Shown here: positions 1-10,900 of the stretch, piece by piece
Numbering within the stretch: the stretch's first letter is position 1
Layout: the number at the start of each line of letters is the position of its first letter
Source of the DNA: Oscillospiraceae bacterium
GTDB lineage: Bacteria; Bacillota; Clostridia; Oscillospirales; Ruminococcaceae
Reading direction: 5' to 3'
Length of the DNA stretch: 41,960 bases
Assembly: GCA_017533485.1 (NCBI GenBank)
Contig: JAFXIC010000069.1
Location: 1 to 41,960, forward strand
Notes under the pieces: model-generated
What the model was told of the DNA's origin: nothing
Databases searched by the model: none
Seen by the model: the letters and a program-made list of their open reading frames with translations, nothing else
Program-made: the position numbers and the translations under genes

Positions 1-7
1 AAAGTAA

Positions 8-123
<116 letters not shown>

Positions 124-130
124 ACCTTTC

Positions 131-160
131 AGCCAGAGATTTCTTCTCTGGCTGTTCCTG
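131..160 (+). terminator. hairpin after 5S rRNA
   Basis: AGCCAGAGA at 131-139 pairs with TCTCTGGCT at 145-153 around a short loop. The following bases are only moderately T-rich, so this may be a processing or pausing hairpin rather than a full terminator. tRNA-Gln follows 25 nt later and may be read through from the rRNA operon. Confidence 0.5.
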
Positions 161-177
161 TATTCAGTGGTAAATAA

Positions 178-249
178 TGGGGTATAGCCAAGCGGTAAGG
201 CACCAGACTTTGACTCTGGCATTCGTAGGTTCAAATCCTGCTACCCCAA
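178..249 (+). tRNA. tRNA-Gln (anticodon TTG)
   Basis: Complete cloverleaf. The acceptor stem TGGGGTA (178-184) pairs with TACCCCA (242-248), the discriminator is A249, and the anticodon loop CTTTGAC gives TTG. CCA is not encoded. It lies 54 nt downstream of 5S rRNA with no promoter between them, so it is probably co-transcribed with the rRNA operon. Confidence 0.95.
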
Positions 250-251
250 TC

Positions 252-288
252 AAAAGACTCATAGGTGAAATACCTATGAGTCTTTTTT
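252..288 (+). terminator. intrinsic terminator after tRNA-Gln, probably bidirectional
   Basis: A 15-bp stem (AAAAGACTCATAGGT against ACCTATGAGTCTTTT) with a short loop and a T-run. It ends the rRNA/tRNA transcript. The A-run on its left side also gives a T-run on the minus strand, so it may serve the convergent rhodanese operon, whose stop is at 295. Confidence 0.9.
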
Positions 289-294
289 GCGATA

Positions 295-720
295 TTATGA
301 TTTTTCGATGGTGTACGGCCAGTCGATGATGCCGCCGAATTCACGGATTTTTGTGTATCCAAGGATTTCAAGCTGTTCGGCCGCAAGCTTACTTCTTCTT
401 CCGCTTCGGCAGTATACGAGAATCAGCTGGTTTTTATCCGGAAGGGCTGTTTCGGCTTTTTCTTCGATCTCATAATCGGGAATGAGAATTGCGCCGGGGA
501 TATGTCCTTCATCAAATTCTTCTTGTGTGCGGACATCGAGAATGACGTAGTCGGATTCTGTATCGATGAGTTGTTTGGCTTCTACCTGTGAAATATTCAG
601 GTATGCAGGTTCTTCCGTTGTTTTCTCGTGCTGACAGGCAGAAAGCGGTGCAGCGCCGAGGGGGAGGAGTGTAAGACAGAGCAAAGTCCGTCTGATGGTT
701 GAGCGATTGATATGTTTCAT
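295..720 (-). CDS. rhodanese-like domain lipoprotein
   Basis: 141 residues. The start is set at the ATG whose product begins MKHINRST, because this creates a lipoprotein signal peptide: basic n-region, hydrophobic core and lipobox LSAC, with the acylated Cys near residue 27. A longer reading from 819 would bury this signal. The rest is one rhodanese fold: LDVRTQEEFDEGHIPGA, then the active-site loop YCRSGRRS with the catalytic Cys, then a GG-W ending. Such domains carry sulfur as a Cys persulfide or act as thiol sensors; the substrate is unknown. It would sit on the outer face of the membrane. It follows the next gene on the minus strand by 13 nt and is the last gene of a three-gene operon. 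Confidence 0.88.
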   Translation of the reverse strand: MKHINRSTIRRTLLCLTLLPLGAAPLSACQHEKTTEEPAYLNISQVEAKQLIDTESDYVILDVRTQEEFDEGHIPGAILIPDYEIEEKAETALPDKNQLILVYCRSGRRSKLAAEQLEILGYTKIREFGGIIDWPYTIEKS

Positions 721-733
721 AGGCAGTTTTCCG

Positions 734-1576
734 TTAATGGGTATTTCGGTTTGTGCCGAACAGCACCTGATCGAAGAAATCACGCGTTGTCGTTTCACCA
801 AGTTCCTTTTTGAATACATCAGTAGAAATGCCGCCGTGTTCGATTAAGCCATCGGAATAGTCTTTGCAAAGCTGTGTTTTCGTCCGCTGTTCCTCTTCGG
901 TGAGCAGGGGGAGTGATTTCGCGGCGTTCATCACAGTCCCGAATCCGTCGCAAAGAATTTTGCGGAGGGTAGGATCATCCTTCGCTTTGGCATTTTTATA
1001 GATACCAACTGTTTTGAGGGTGTCGTACCATGCAGGTGTCGGAGAAGCGTTTTCGAGTGCGGAATAGGATTCCTTGACCGTATTCAGATCGGAGAGCAGG
1101 GACTGATATTCCGGTGTTTGCTGGTCGGTAACGAAATCATAGAATTCGAGATAGGCGGTGCGTTTTCCGAACATATACATATAGTCGGCAGAGATCAGCG
1201 GCAGATTCTTCTGGGTTGGTGTAAGAATGATGGTAGCCATCTGCATCAGACCCATATTGACTTTCATGACAGAGAGATTTCCGATATCCGCAACCTCGTA
1301 CTGTTCGACATGGAATTTCATGATTTTATAGACTTTCAGCTCGGAATATGTACCGGGATCGACGGGCGTAACCGTATGTTCCGCAGAAATCGCGGAAATA
1401 GCGTCGTCAATCGCAAGATTCATTTCCCTGACATTTTTTGACGCAAAGATCACGATGAGGATCACAGCAATGATCAGGAGAGCCAGAAGAACCAGTAGGA
1501 TCCGGATGCCCAGCGGCATCGCGGTAAGCACAGGCAGTTTCATAATAACACTTGTATGATCAGGGTACCCTTCCAT
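734..1576 (-). CDS. membrane-anchored protein of unknown function
   Basis: About 280 residues. Two adjacent ATG codons (1579 and 1576) follow a GGAAAGGAG site; 1576 gives the better spacing. A single strongly hydrophobic segment lies at about residues 22-44 (ILLVLLALLIIAVILIVIF), preceded by a short N-terminal tail and followed by about 235 soluble residues rich in charged helices. This predicts a bitopic protein. I do not recognise the family. It lies between a small membrane protein gene (70 nt upstream) and the rhodanese lipoprotein gene (13 nt downstream), so the three probably act together at the envelope. The function stays open. Confidence 0.75.
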   Translation of the reverse strand: MEGYPDHTSVIMKLPVLTAMPLGIRILLVLLALLIIAVILIVIFASKNVREMNLAIDDAISAISAEHTVTPVDPGTYSELKVYKIMKFHVEQYEVADIGNLSVMKVNMGLMQMATIILTPTQKNLPLISADYMYMFGKRTAYLEFYDFVTDQQTPEYQSLLSDLNTVKESYSALENASPTPAWYDTLKTVGIYKNAKAKDDPTLRKILCDGFGTVMNAAKSLPLLTEEEQRTKTQLCKDYSDGLIEHGGISTDVFKKELGETTTRDFFDQVLFGTNRNTH

Positions 1577-1646
1577 CATACGTCTCCTTTCCGGAAGAAT
1601 TTGAAATCGTATCCATCGGTATTTTTGATTGCAGACTGCAATCTTG

Positions 1647-1943
1647 TCAGGCAGCATTGCGTTTTTGTTTTTTTCTTCGGATGAAACGCACAATTGCATA
1701 TATCAGCTGATATAGCGGAATAAACCAACCATAAGAACACGTAAAAAACAGAAACGTCCCTATGCCGATTCCGAACGCTTCCCATCCGTATACTATCGTG
1801 CCATCGCCCAAAGCCGGTGCTGCCCACCCGGGATCGACACCGTTCCGGTACAGCATCATACAATATCCGAGCCAGAAAATATAGTATAAAAACGAGATAA
1901 GAAACAGAATAAACAATAAACTTTCGATCCTTTTTTTCAGCAT
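1647..1943 (-). CDS. small membrane protein, unknown function
   Basis: 98 residues, starting MLKKRIES, with AAAGGA seven bases before the ATG. It has a hydrophobic segment near residues 8-30, a Gly/Trp-rich middle, a second hydrophobic stretch near 60-88 and a basic tail (RFIRRKKQKR). Two membrane passes with both ends inside is the simplest topology by the positive-inside rule. It is the first gene of the minus-strand operon and follows a consensus promoter at 2063-2091. A longer overlapping frame (1576-2091) has no good ribosome binding site and was not used. No family recognised. Confidence 0.75.
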   Translation of the reverse strand: MLKKRIESLLFILFLISFLYYIFWLGYCMMLYRNGVDPGWAAPALGDGTIVYGWEAFGIGIGTFLFFTCSYGWFIPLYQLIYAIVRFIRRKKQKRNAA

Positions 1944-2062
1944 AACAATCCTTTCGAAACATAAGGGGTGTTGATGTATGGTGAGATGATGCCGGTTGGA
2001 TGCAGTCGTCCGGAGTTGTCATTGTGCAGATGTCAGCGCATCCGTTTCCATCCTTTTCTCTC

Positions 2063-2091
2063 ATTATATCTTTTTTCGCCGGCTTTGTCAA
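2063..2091 (-). promoter_or_regulatory. sigma-A promoter of the rhodanese/membrane-protein operon
   Basis: Read on the minus strand: TTGACA, 17 bases, TATAAT, a full consensus match. It lies about 120 nt upstream of the 1943 start codon, leaving a leader of about 115 nt. Confidence 0.85.
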
Positions 2092-2113
2092 GGTGAAAAT
2101 GCATGGAAACTAC

Positions 2114-2142
2114 TTGACAAACGGAAAATGATATGCTATAAT
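2114..2142 (+). promoter_or_regulatory. sigma-A promoter of tRNA-Ala
   Basis: TTGACA at 2114-2119, 17-base spacer, TATAAT at 2137-2142. The tRNA begins 15 nt later. It is divergent from the operon promoter at 2063-2091. Confidence 0.9.
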
Positions 2143-2156
2143 ATATGATGTTCTAT

Positions 2157-2229
2157 GGGGCATTAGCGCAGCTGGGAGCGCACCACACTGGCAGTGTGGG
2201 GGTCACGGGTTCGAATCCCGTATGCTCCA
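2157..2229 (+). tRNA. tRNA-Ala (anticodon GGC)
   Basis: Acceptor stem GGGGCAT pairs with ATGCTCC and includes a G3:U70 wobble pair, the identity element of alanine tRNA. The anticodon loop CTGGCAG gives GGC. Discriminator A2229; CCA not encoded. It is a single-gene transcript with its own consensus promoter and terminator. Confidence 0.96.
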
Positions 2230-2233
2230 TTTC

Positions 2234-2277
2234 AAAACCGAAGTTTGCTTGTGATACAGGCTGACTTCGGTTTTTTT
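2234..2277 (+). terminator. intrinsic terminator of tRNA-Ala
   Basis: AAAACCGAAGT at 2234-2244 pairs with ACTTCGGTTTT at 2264-2274 around a 19-nt loop, followed by further T residues. Confidence 0.85.
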
Positions 2278-2339
2278 CGTGATTTGCTATGTTAGTGGGA
2301 TTTTAAGGATAATCGGACAGTTTTTCTGCGAAATAGTGC

Positions 2340-2368
2340 TTGACGGGTCAGGTTTCATGCGATATAAT
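2340..2368 (+). promoter_or_regulatory. sigma-A promoter of the dockerin esterase
   Basis: TTGACG at 2340-2345, 17-base spacer, TATAAT at 2363-2368. The start codon is about 58 nt after the expected transcription start. Confidence 0.85.
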
Positions 2369-2432
2369 AAAGTTTGGACAGTAAAAAAATTACATATATG
2401 ACCTGTCTGATATTCTGAATCTGGGGGAACAT

Positions 2433-4721
2433 ATGATGAAAAAGCTGAATATACTTCTGACAGCAGCCGTACTGACAGCAACTACGCTCTTTTCATCCGG
2501 ACAGTATATGCATCATCCGGATGTCAGCGCAGCGGACGAAGTCCGAATCATGCCGATCGGAGATTCCATTACCTTTGGATATGGCGAGGACGGCGGATAC
2601 CGGAAATATCTGGATTATGCGCTGAATGAAAAAGGGATTGCCTTTGATATGGTAGGGCCGGAGGGACCGGATACCGCCAGCTTCAACTATAAAGGTCAGT
2701 CGTACCGGTATGACAACAATCACGCAGGATACAGCGGTTATACGATTAAACAGCAGTATCCGATTCCGAGCTGGGGCGAAAACGGATTATATGAAAAGCT
2801 TCAGAGCAAGGACGCGATCAAGAATCACCAACCGGATATTGTCCTGCTCATCATCGGTACCAATGACATGACTGCCAACCGTGCGATGAGTGACTGTGCG
2901 AATGATCTGCATACGCTGGTAGATTATATGTTAGCAGATCTGCCGGAGGAGAGCGTTATTTTCATGGGCTCGATACCGGAATTTACGGCTTACGGCGGCA
3001 ATGCACAGCGTGTCGCGAATTATAACAGCACCGTCAAAGAGGTTGCGGAATCCTATGGTGATCGTGTGTGCTTTGCGGATGTCCATGGCTGTCTGAACGG
3101 AACCGCAGATCTTGCCTCGGATAATCTCCATCCGAGCGGTGCGGGCTATGAAAAAATGGGCCAGTTCTGGGCGGGCGTCATCGAAGAATATCTGGGCAGC
3201 CGGAATGATACACCGTATGATCCGAACAATCCCGAACTGCTCCATTCGGATTTCGAAAGCAGCCTTTCCGGATGGAAGGGGCGCGGAGATGCGGCTGTTA
3301 CGCGTACAACGGATGCCGCAGCAAGCGGAAGCGGTTCGGCATCGGTAACCGGCCGTACTGCTGCATGGAACGGAATTCTCTATACATTAAACAGCAATCA
3401 TTGTCCGGCGGGAACGTATCTCAGCGTGCAGGCGCAGGTGATGCAGAAATCCGGCGCGTCCGTACATTTTAAAATGACGATGCAGTATGATACGGCGGAT
3501 GGTACGGTCTATGATACATTTGCGGAGGGCGATGCGAAATCGGGAGAATGGCTGACGCTTTCCGCACCCAGCTATGCGGTGGGCGAAGGCACAAATCCGG
3601 TGCTTTATATCGAAACAGATACTGACCTTTGTGATTTTTATCTGGATGAAGTAATTGTGACGAAGGTTGACGGGACATCGCCGCCGACCGGCAATTTCAA
3701 GTCCGGTGATGTCAACCACAGCGGTACGGTTGACAGTACAGACGCCGCCGCACTTTGTGATTATCTTTTGACGAAGCCGGTGGAAATTTATGCGGATGCA
3801 GCCGATCTGAATGCAGACTCCGTGGTGAATGCAAGCGACCTGACGCTGCTGAAGCGGATGCTTCTCAATCCTTCGGGCTCGGAGGAAAGCGGAAATCCTT
3901 CGGATTATATGGCAAAAATCCGCGATCAGATTACGGTCAATGTGCCGAATTCCGTCTTATCGGAAGCAGGCGGAACCGTAGAGCATATCACATATTTCTC
4001 CAAAAAGGCAAATCACGATAAGGGTGCAAACGTCTGGCTTCCGCCCGGATACGATCAGACGAAGAAATACCCTGTGTTCTATGTGAATCACGGCTACGGC
4101 GGAGATGAATCGTCGATGGTCAATGGTATGGGCGTGCGGGAAATCGCCGCGAATCTCATCAAAAGCGGTGAGGCAGTCCCGATGATTATCGTCTTTACAC
4201 ATCAGTACACCAACCCCGACCGCACCACAGAAACCGGAAACGGCTCGGCGGATGTTCCGTATTATGATGCGTTCGCAGAGGATTTGCCTGATAGTCTGAT
4301 GCCCTATATCGAGTCCCATTATCCGGTAAAAACAGGACGGGAGAATACTGCTGTGGCAGGCTTTTCGATGGGCGGCAGAGAGTCGCTCTATATCGGTATT
4401 GTCTGCAAGGATAAAATCGGTTATATCGGAGCGGGCGCGCCGGCCCCCGGCATCTTCCCGACCAAGGATCAGTTCATGGATCATCCGGGCTGTCTCAGCA
4501 AGGAGGAGATTCGGATTGACGCACCCTATCAGCCGTATGTACTGATGATTGCAGGCGGTACGAATGACGGGATGGTGGGAAGCTATCCGGAACAGTATCA
4601 TAATCTCTTTACGGAACATGGTACAGAGAATATCTATATTTCTGTACCGGGCGGCGGCCACGACAGCAGTACAGTCATTCCGCTGATGTATAACTTTATC
4701 CGGTGCCTGTTTCAGGCATAA
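2433..4721 (+). CDS. secreted two-domain esterase: SGNH hydrolase - CBM22-like - dockerin - CE1-type esterase
   Basis: 762 residues, behind GGGGG spaced 5 bases from the first of two ATGs. Signal peptide about 1-34 (ends SAADE). Domain 1 (about 37-255) is an SGNH/GDSL hydrolase: GDSITFG with Ser45, GTNDM, and DNLHPSG as the Asp/His block, as in CE3 acetylxylan esterases. Residues about 268-410 form a CBM_4_9/CBM22-like module (DFESSLSGW, VTGRTAAWNG). Residues about 425-480 are a type I dockerin with two calcium loops (DVNHSGTVDSTD and DLNADSVVNASD). Residues about 490-762 are an alpha/beta hydrolase of the CE1/esterase D kind, with nucleophile GFSMGG (Ser645) and His743 in GGGHDSS. The likely role is removing acetyl and feruloyl/other acyl groups from xylan within the cellulosome. 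The architecture recalls the multidomain esterases of R. flavefaciens. Own promoter and terminator. Confidence 0.93.
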   Translation: MMKKLNILLTAAVLTATTLFSSGQYMHHPDVSAADEVRIMPIGDSITFGYGEDGGYRKYLDYALNEKGIAFDMVGPEGPDTASFNYKGQSYRYDNNHAGYSGYTIKQQYPIPSWGENGLYEKLQSKDAIKNHQPDIVLLIIGTNDMTANRAMSDCANDLHTLVDYMLADLPEESVIFMGSIPEFTAYGGNAQRVANYNSTVKEVAESYGDRVCFADVHGCLNGTADLASDNLHPSGAGYEKMGQFWAGVIEEYLGSRNDTPYDPNNPELLHSDFESSLSGWKGRGDAAVTRTTDAAASGSGSASVTGRTAAWNGILYTLNSNHCPAGTYLSVQAQVMQKSGASVHFKMTMQYDTADGTVYDTFAEGDAKSGEWLTLSAPSYAVGEGTNPVLYIETDTDLCDFYLDEVIVTKVDGTSPPTGNFKSGDVNHSGTVDSTDAAALCDYLLTKPVEIYADAADLNADSVVNASDLTLLKRMLLNPSGSEESGNPSDYMAKIRDQITVNVPNSVLSEAGGTVEHITYFSKKANHDKGANVWLPPGYDQTKKYPVFYVNHGYGGDESSMVNGMGVREIAANLIKSGEAVPMIIVFTHQYTNPDRTTETGNGSADVPYYDAFAEDLPDSLMPYIESHYPVKTGRENTAVAGFSMGGRESLYIGIVCKDKIGYIGAGAPAPGIFPTKDQFMDHPGCLSKEEIRIDAPYQPYVLMIAGGTNDGMVGSYPEQYHNLFTEHGTENIYISVPGGGHDSSTVIPLMYNFIRCLFQA

Positions 4722-4743
4722 TGGATTATGTCCGGCATATTTT

Positions 4744-4785
4744 ATGCAGATCCCGAAACGAAAGATTCGGGGTCTGCATTTTTTT
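4744..4785 (+). terminator. intrinsic terminator of the esterase gene
   Basis: ATGCAGATCCCGAA pairs with TTCGGGGTCTGCAT around a 7-8 nt loop, followed by a run of T. Confidence 0.93.
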
Positions 4786-4866
4786 ATCTGCTGAAATTTG
4801 TATATTTTTACTGTATTTTTATTTGGTATGTTTTTGAAATCATACGAATGAAAACAGCGTTTTTGC

Positions 4867-4895
4867 TGGACAATTCAGCTGAAATATGTTATAAT
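4867..4895 (+). promoter_or_regulatory. sigma-A promoter of the dockerin protease
   Basis: TGGACA at 4867-4872 (one mismatch to consensus), 17-base spacer, TATAAT at 4890-4895. A strong ribosome binding site, AGGAGGT, follows at 4914-4920, just before the ATG at 4928. Confidence 0.85.
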
Positions 4896-4927
4896 ATCGT
4901 TATCCAACAATTCAGGAGGTATCATAA

Positions 4928-7900
4928 ATGCACCAGACAAAGCAAAAACAATTGTTGGCATTTCTTTCTTCTTTTGTCCTGCTGGCATCCACAGCGCCGC
5001 AGGATCTTGCAGAAATCGTGCAGATGAGTCAGCCTGTACCGAAGGCTTCCATCGAGCGATTTGCAGAAAGTATCAAGGAAATGCAAAAGCCGGCGGAGGA
5101 TACGAAGCGTTTTCAGACGATCCGTTTTTCTCCGGAAGAGGGAATCCTGTATCAGGATGATGTCAGGGTCGGCAAAAACAACGGCAGTGTTGTTGTAGAA
5201 AACGGAACAGTCCGCGTACTGTCCTCCTATGCAGCAACCGAAGCAGAGCGTGCAGCAGTGGATGAAACCGCAACCATCTCGCTGGACGAAGCCGTTGAAA
5301 AGATCGGCTGTGAAGTACGGACCGATAAGGACGGAAATACACGCGTGAATTTCCCGTTCCATGCTTCCCGTGTCATCGTCAAATCGAAGTCCAAGCCGGA
5401 TATGCTGAACGCACTGGATATGTCTCTGTCCTATGACAATCTCTATGTGCTTCAGTTTGCAACGCCGGCGGATGCATACGCAGCGTGCAAGAAGTATAAC
5501 GAGATGGACGCTGTAGAATTTGCAGCACCGGACCGTATCTTGAAGACCTGTGCCACAGAAAGCAAGCCGCTGTATGAACAGGGCGTCAGCTGGGGCAATA
5601 CAGCAATTGGTTCGATCGAATACTGTAAGGAGCTGACGGCAAGCGGAGATAAGCTGCCGGAAATTACAGTTGCTGTGGTCGATACCGGTATAAACTATGA
5701 ACATAGCTGGTTTGAGAACAGAATCGCAGACGGCGGAATGTCATTTGTATATCCCGATCGTGAACTGCCGCAGGATTACAATGGTCACGGTACACACTGT
5801 TCGGGAATTATCTGCTCCTCCACTGCGGATAATGTCAAGATTCTGCCGATTGCCGTACTGGATGACGGCGGCTACGGCTTCAGCTCTGATATTTACTGTG
5901 GTATGATGTATGCCGTGAATCAGGGCGTTGATGTCGTCAGCATGAGCTTTGGCGGCGGCGGTGAAGATCCGATGCTGGACGAAGCGGCAAAAGCAATGAG
6001 CAAGAACGGAATTCTTGCTTGTGCTGCGGCAGGAAACGAATCCGATGACAGCCGTAATTATAATGTTGCGAATTCACCGGATGTGATTGTCGTATCGGCA
6101 GTCGATTCTTCGCTCGAAGCGGCATATTTCACGAACTATGGACCGGAAATCTGTCTTGCGGCACCGGGCGTTGATATCAGCAGCGCATATCATATCGGAA
6201 CCGATGAAACGATTTCCTTTGACGGAACGAGTATGGCAACACCATATGTTGCAGCTTGCTGTGCAAATGTTCTTTCTGCTGAGCCGGATCTGGATAACGA
6301 AACCGTAAAATCCTATCTGTATGCAAATGCGATTGACATTGGTGATCCTGGCCGGGATGACAGCTTCGGCTGGGGCTTGGTCAATCTGAAAGATTTCAGG
6401 TTTTCTGATGTATCCTGTTCGATTCCGAAAGCATTGACGCTTCCGGGTGAGTACGAGGAAGCAGTGGATGTTGAGCTGGGATGCGATACGGAAGGCGCGT
6501 CCATCTACTATACGCTGGATGGTACAGAACCGACTGCGGAAACCGGCATACTTTATGACGGAAAGCCGATTCATCTTGAAAAAACAACGGTTATCCGTGC
6601 GATGGCTGTGCTCGGCAATATGAAAACACGCTTTGCGGAGTTCTTCTATGTGATTGCCGGCGAGGAATTCGAGCAGGCATTTGTAATTGAAGACGGTGTA
6701 CTGAAAGAATACCGCGGCGTAATGTCCTCTCTTGATCTCAGCGAGATGACGGAAATCAAGGCAATCGGTGACGGTGCATTCCGGAATCGGCCGTTCATCT
6801 TCGAAGTCACACTTCCGTCGAGCTGTCAGACAATCGGAGACAGCGCATTTAAGAATTGCCAAGAACTCGAGGTTCTTCATGCGGAAGCCGTTACAAAAAT
6901 CGGAGCGTCTGCATTCAGCGGATGCGAAAATCTTTGGGAAGCAAAATTCGGAGAAGTGACTGAAATTGGCGAGAGCTCCTTTAGAGACTGTTGGTGGCTT
7001 ATTGAGCTCACCGGTCTGTCGAAGCTGACCGAGATTCCGGCGTATGCGTTCTATGGCGCAAACGTGGATACAGATCTGGGCTCTGTCGAAGTGATTCATG
7101 AGTATGGTCTTGCGAATGCAAGCATCGGCGACATCATTCCGTGGCGCAATATCAAAAAGATTGCACCGCATGGAATGGAGGGCACTGCTTCTACATCCGT
7201 ATGCATTCTGGATCTTTCGAATGCCGAGGAGCTTGGCGAATATGCGCTGTGCGGCTCGACATTTACCAAATATTACCTGCCGAAGGATCTGAAAGTGATT
7301 CCGGAAGGTCTGCTGATGGACTGCATGAACATCCAATACCTTTCCGCACCTTCTGTGACCGAAGTCGCTGATTACGGACTGGCATTCTGTTCGGATCCTT
7401 TTTGGGTTGGTATCAATCCGATTATGGAGACGGATATCGACTTCAGTGCGATTACATCCGCAGGAAAATTTGCATTCAGTGGTCTGACGGTTGACTGCGC
7501 GCTGCATTTTGATGCACTGATGAATGAAACTGCAGCCGTCTATACCGGTATTTGGGCACCGCAGCTTTATCTGCCGAATGTAAAGACGATCGCGCCGACC
7601 TCCGCGAATACAGAAGTAGAAAAACAGACGAATGGAATTTACTTCTACTCGGATGTTGTATATCTTGAGAATCTGGAGCGTGTGGAGGACTACGGTATTT
7701 TCCATGCCGTCAACCTTGTGATCGGAGATCAGTTTACGGAATTCTCGACTAAGGTATCGGATTTTGCAACGATCGGCTATACGCTTGTTGGTAAGGCAGG
7801 AAGCGCAGTCGAAAAGGCAGCCGAAGAACTGGATCTGAAATTTGTGGAAGCGCCTTCGATCTGGATGATAACAGAAGGCGGAACCTACGACTGTTATGAA

Positions 7901-10900
7901 TGGGTGACGCTGTCTGCTGCTGCAATGAGTCTGGAGCATACCGGCCGTTGGAGTGAACTTGGTGCGGACGGAAAAACGAAGGTATTTGAAGAAGAATATC
8001 CGAAACTGATGGCTGCCGAGCCGACAACCAGGTATCTGAGCTATTCGATTCTTGATAAAGACGGAAAAGTTGTTGCGTCGGAAGCTGTGACGCTGACATT
8101 CAAGGCGGGTTCCGCAGACGTCGAAACGGTTGCGAAAGACGAACAGATCGTTCGTGATATGCGCCAAGAGAAGAAATATATGTATATTCCGGAGGAGACC
8201 GGCATTCAGAAAATCATGTACAGCAATGCAGATGTCGTTATCAGCCACAACGGTCAGTCGGATTATTTTTATCTGGACTGGAGTAAGCAATCCGCTGCAT
8301 ATGAATTTGTTGCGGGCGAGCTCTATATCATTGAATTGCTGCCGAGCGAATGGATTGATTTTGTGGATTATGCCGTATTTATGATTACGGACGAATCGAC
8401 CGAAAAGACGCTTCTGGAAGATTCCTCATACACTGGATACCGCGATGAGGAGGAAAACCATTTCTATGATTCCGATGATTATTCGACGCTCGTGGTTGTG
8501 GGCGCAGAGGGCGAGCTGAAAGAGGGAACCGACTATGAAGTATATGCTTCGGGGTCGAAGGAAGACGGTGTTCTGGTAGATTACATTGTCGGTAAGAATG
8601 ACTACTTTGGTATAATCTGCCATAGGTATTTCATTTATAGAGAAATCGAAGCTGAAACCCGAAGAGAATCGAAAAGTGACCGCTTGTACTGCTCTTTTAC
8701 ACCGGAAGTATCCGGCGAATACAACGTAATTCCTATGTTTTCCGGTTCTGATGGATCTATGGAAGAAGCCAAGAATGAAGGCACCTGGCTGGCAGACTCC
8801 GTAGTTGACCTGTGGATTTCAGAGTATAAAGACGTTTATGAAACGATCGAATCGGAATCGTCCGGCGGCAATATCAGCAGCCAGCGCTGTCAGCTGACAG
8901 CCGGCACAACCTACCATATCGCGGTCGAAGGAACGGGGATTCCGGATTGTGTGACAGTTTCCCTTCTGATTACAAGCGAGAAGAAATCCTTGTATGCGTG
9001 CGACATCAATCAGTATTTCCAGATTGATGAAACCGGCAAGGTAAACGGGTCTGAATGCATGGTAATCGCTCAGGACGGTACGGAACTGCAAGAGAACATT
9101 GATTATCGTCTGGAGTGGTGGTATGACGATCCGGAACAACCGGAATATGTCGTACTCATGGTGACCGGTATGGGCGATTATGTTGGTACTTATGTAGAAG
9201 CGATTCCTACTTATGCCGCGATTGTAAGTGAGCTGGTGTTGGGCGAGTCCTTTACAGTATCGGGTATCCAGGACTTTACGCTGACACTGGATACTGCTTG
9301 TGAGCTTTGCTTGAGCGAGATTAAAAACAGCAACGGAAATGCGCTCGGAAAAGACTGGTTCTCAATTGCATTCATAGATAACAATCTCTACGCGGTAGTC
9401 GGAACCCTGAAAGAGCAGGGTGATACCGTGAACTTAGCCGCAGGCGAGTATTCGCTGACTGTAAACGCAGAGAACATGGACCGCTACGGAGAGCTGAAGG
9501 AATATACCGCAGTGGTGGAAAAGGTTCGGGAATTGAAGGAACTGACGGAATGCAACGTAGACGTAGAAGAGGTTCTCTATTATACCGGCGAAGTCTGCAC
9601 ACCGCAGCTGACGCTTACAACAAGTGATGGTAAAACTTTGAAAGAGGACGTAGATTATGAAGTCTACGTACCGCAGTCGATCCAGACCGGTGAATACACC
9701 GTTGATATCATGGGTATTGGCGACTACGCCGGCTATCTGCAAATCTTCTATTATATTATCAGTGAGCCTACGACAGATACTGTCATTCCTTTGACAGAGC
9801 GTGACAATACAGCAGAAATCACAGCGCCCGGTCGGGATGTCATTTATCGGTTTACGGCGGATTCCGAAGAAACAGTAGTACGCTGGGATACATCGAATCC
9901 GATTGAAATCATTCTGAACCGTGCGGACGGCGAAAATACAGAAGTATATGCGAATTACGGCGGCTTTGAAAACTACTATGTATTTGCAACGGACGTAGGC
10001 TTTGAATATACGCTCCAGATTGGTTTTAAGCATCAATATCAGACCGGTGATATTCCGTTTTCCGTGCTGAAATCGGAAGGCCGTGACCTTGCGAACTGTT
10101 CTGTCATTTCTGAACCCGTACAGAGTTCTTCTGATCTGAAATATGAACTCCGTTATGATGAGGAACTCCTCGTAGAAGGCAAAGACTACTGCGTAAAATA
10201 CGATGGTGGTACAGAGGGTGTCGGCTATGCGGAATACTGCTTTGTCGGTATCGGCGATTACTACGGTGAAACCAACACTTTCTTAACGATCTATCATGAA
10301 GACATGGACGATTACGGTTTCATCGAGCAAGACTACGAATACGCGATTCCTTTGACGGAATCGGAAGAATACCTGTTCCCTGAATATCTGAATGAGTGCT
10401 GGCTCTATAAGATTGAGAACAATGCGAATGAGGATGCGACATATTATCTGAACGCAGAAGAAGAGTCCACTCTGATTTATTGGGATATGCTGTTTTCTGC
10501 TTCGGAGGAAGAGGATGCGTTTATGCCGGAAGACGACTATACGGATGATGGATATGTAGATACGCTTTACCTGTCTGAATTTACGCTGCTGGTATATGAT
10601 TCGGATAAGAAATTCATCGGACAATATGGCTACTCCGGCGTGGAGATCGGCGCAAATGATTATGTATATCTGGTTGTTGTCGCGAACTCTCACGAATCAA
10701 CCTTAGGTATGGAACTGTATCTCAGTTTGGACGATGCAATGCAGGGCGGCACAGATTTCGAGTTTGAATATGTCGAACAAGACGGTATCTGGTATGGAAT
10801 CCTCTTTGGCAGTGATGCCTATATTGTGGGTGTCGAAGAGGGATATCAGGGTGTTGTGCTGAAAGATGTCATTACAGTGGACGGAGAACAGCATCATGTT

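Noticed and set aside
1576-2091. 171-residue frame over the small membrane protein gene
   Set aside because: It starts inside the consensus promoter and has no ribosome binding site; the 98-residue frame has a good site and membrane segments.
6074-8290. 738-residue open frame antisense to the protease
   Set aside because: It lies wholly opposite a coding region with clear domains, its translation is rich in Cys, Arg, His and Ile without domain motifs, and it has no ribosome binding site. It is a shadow of biased codon use.
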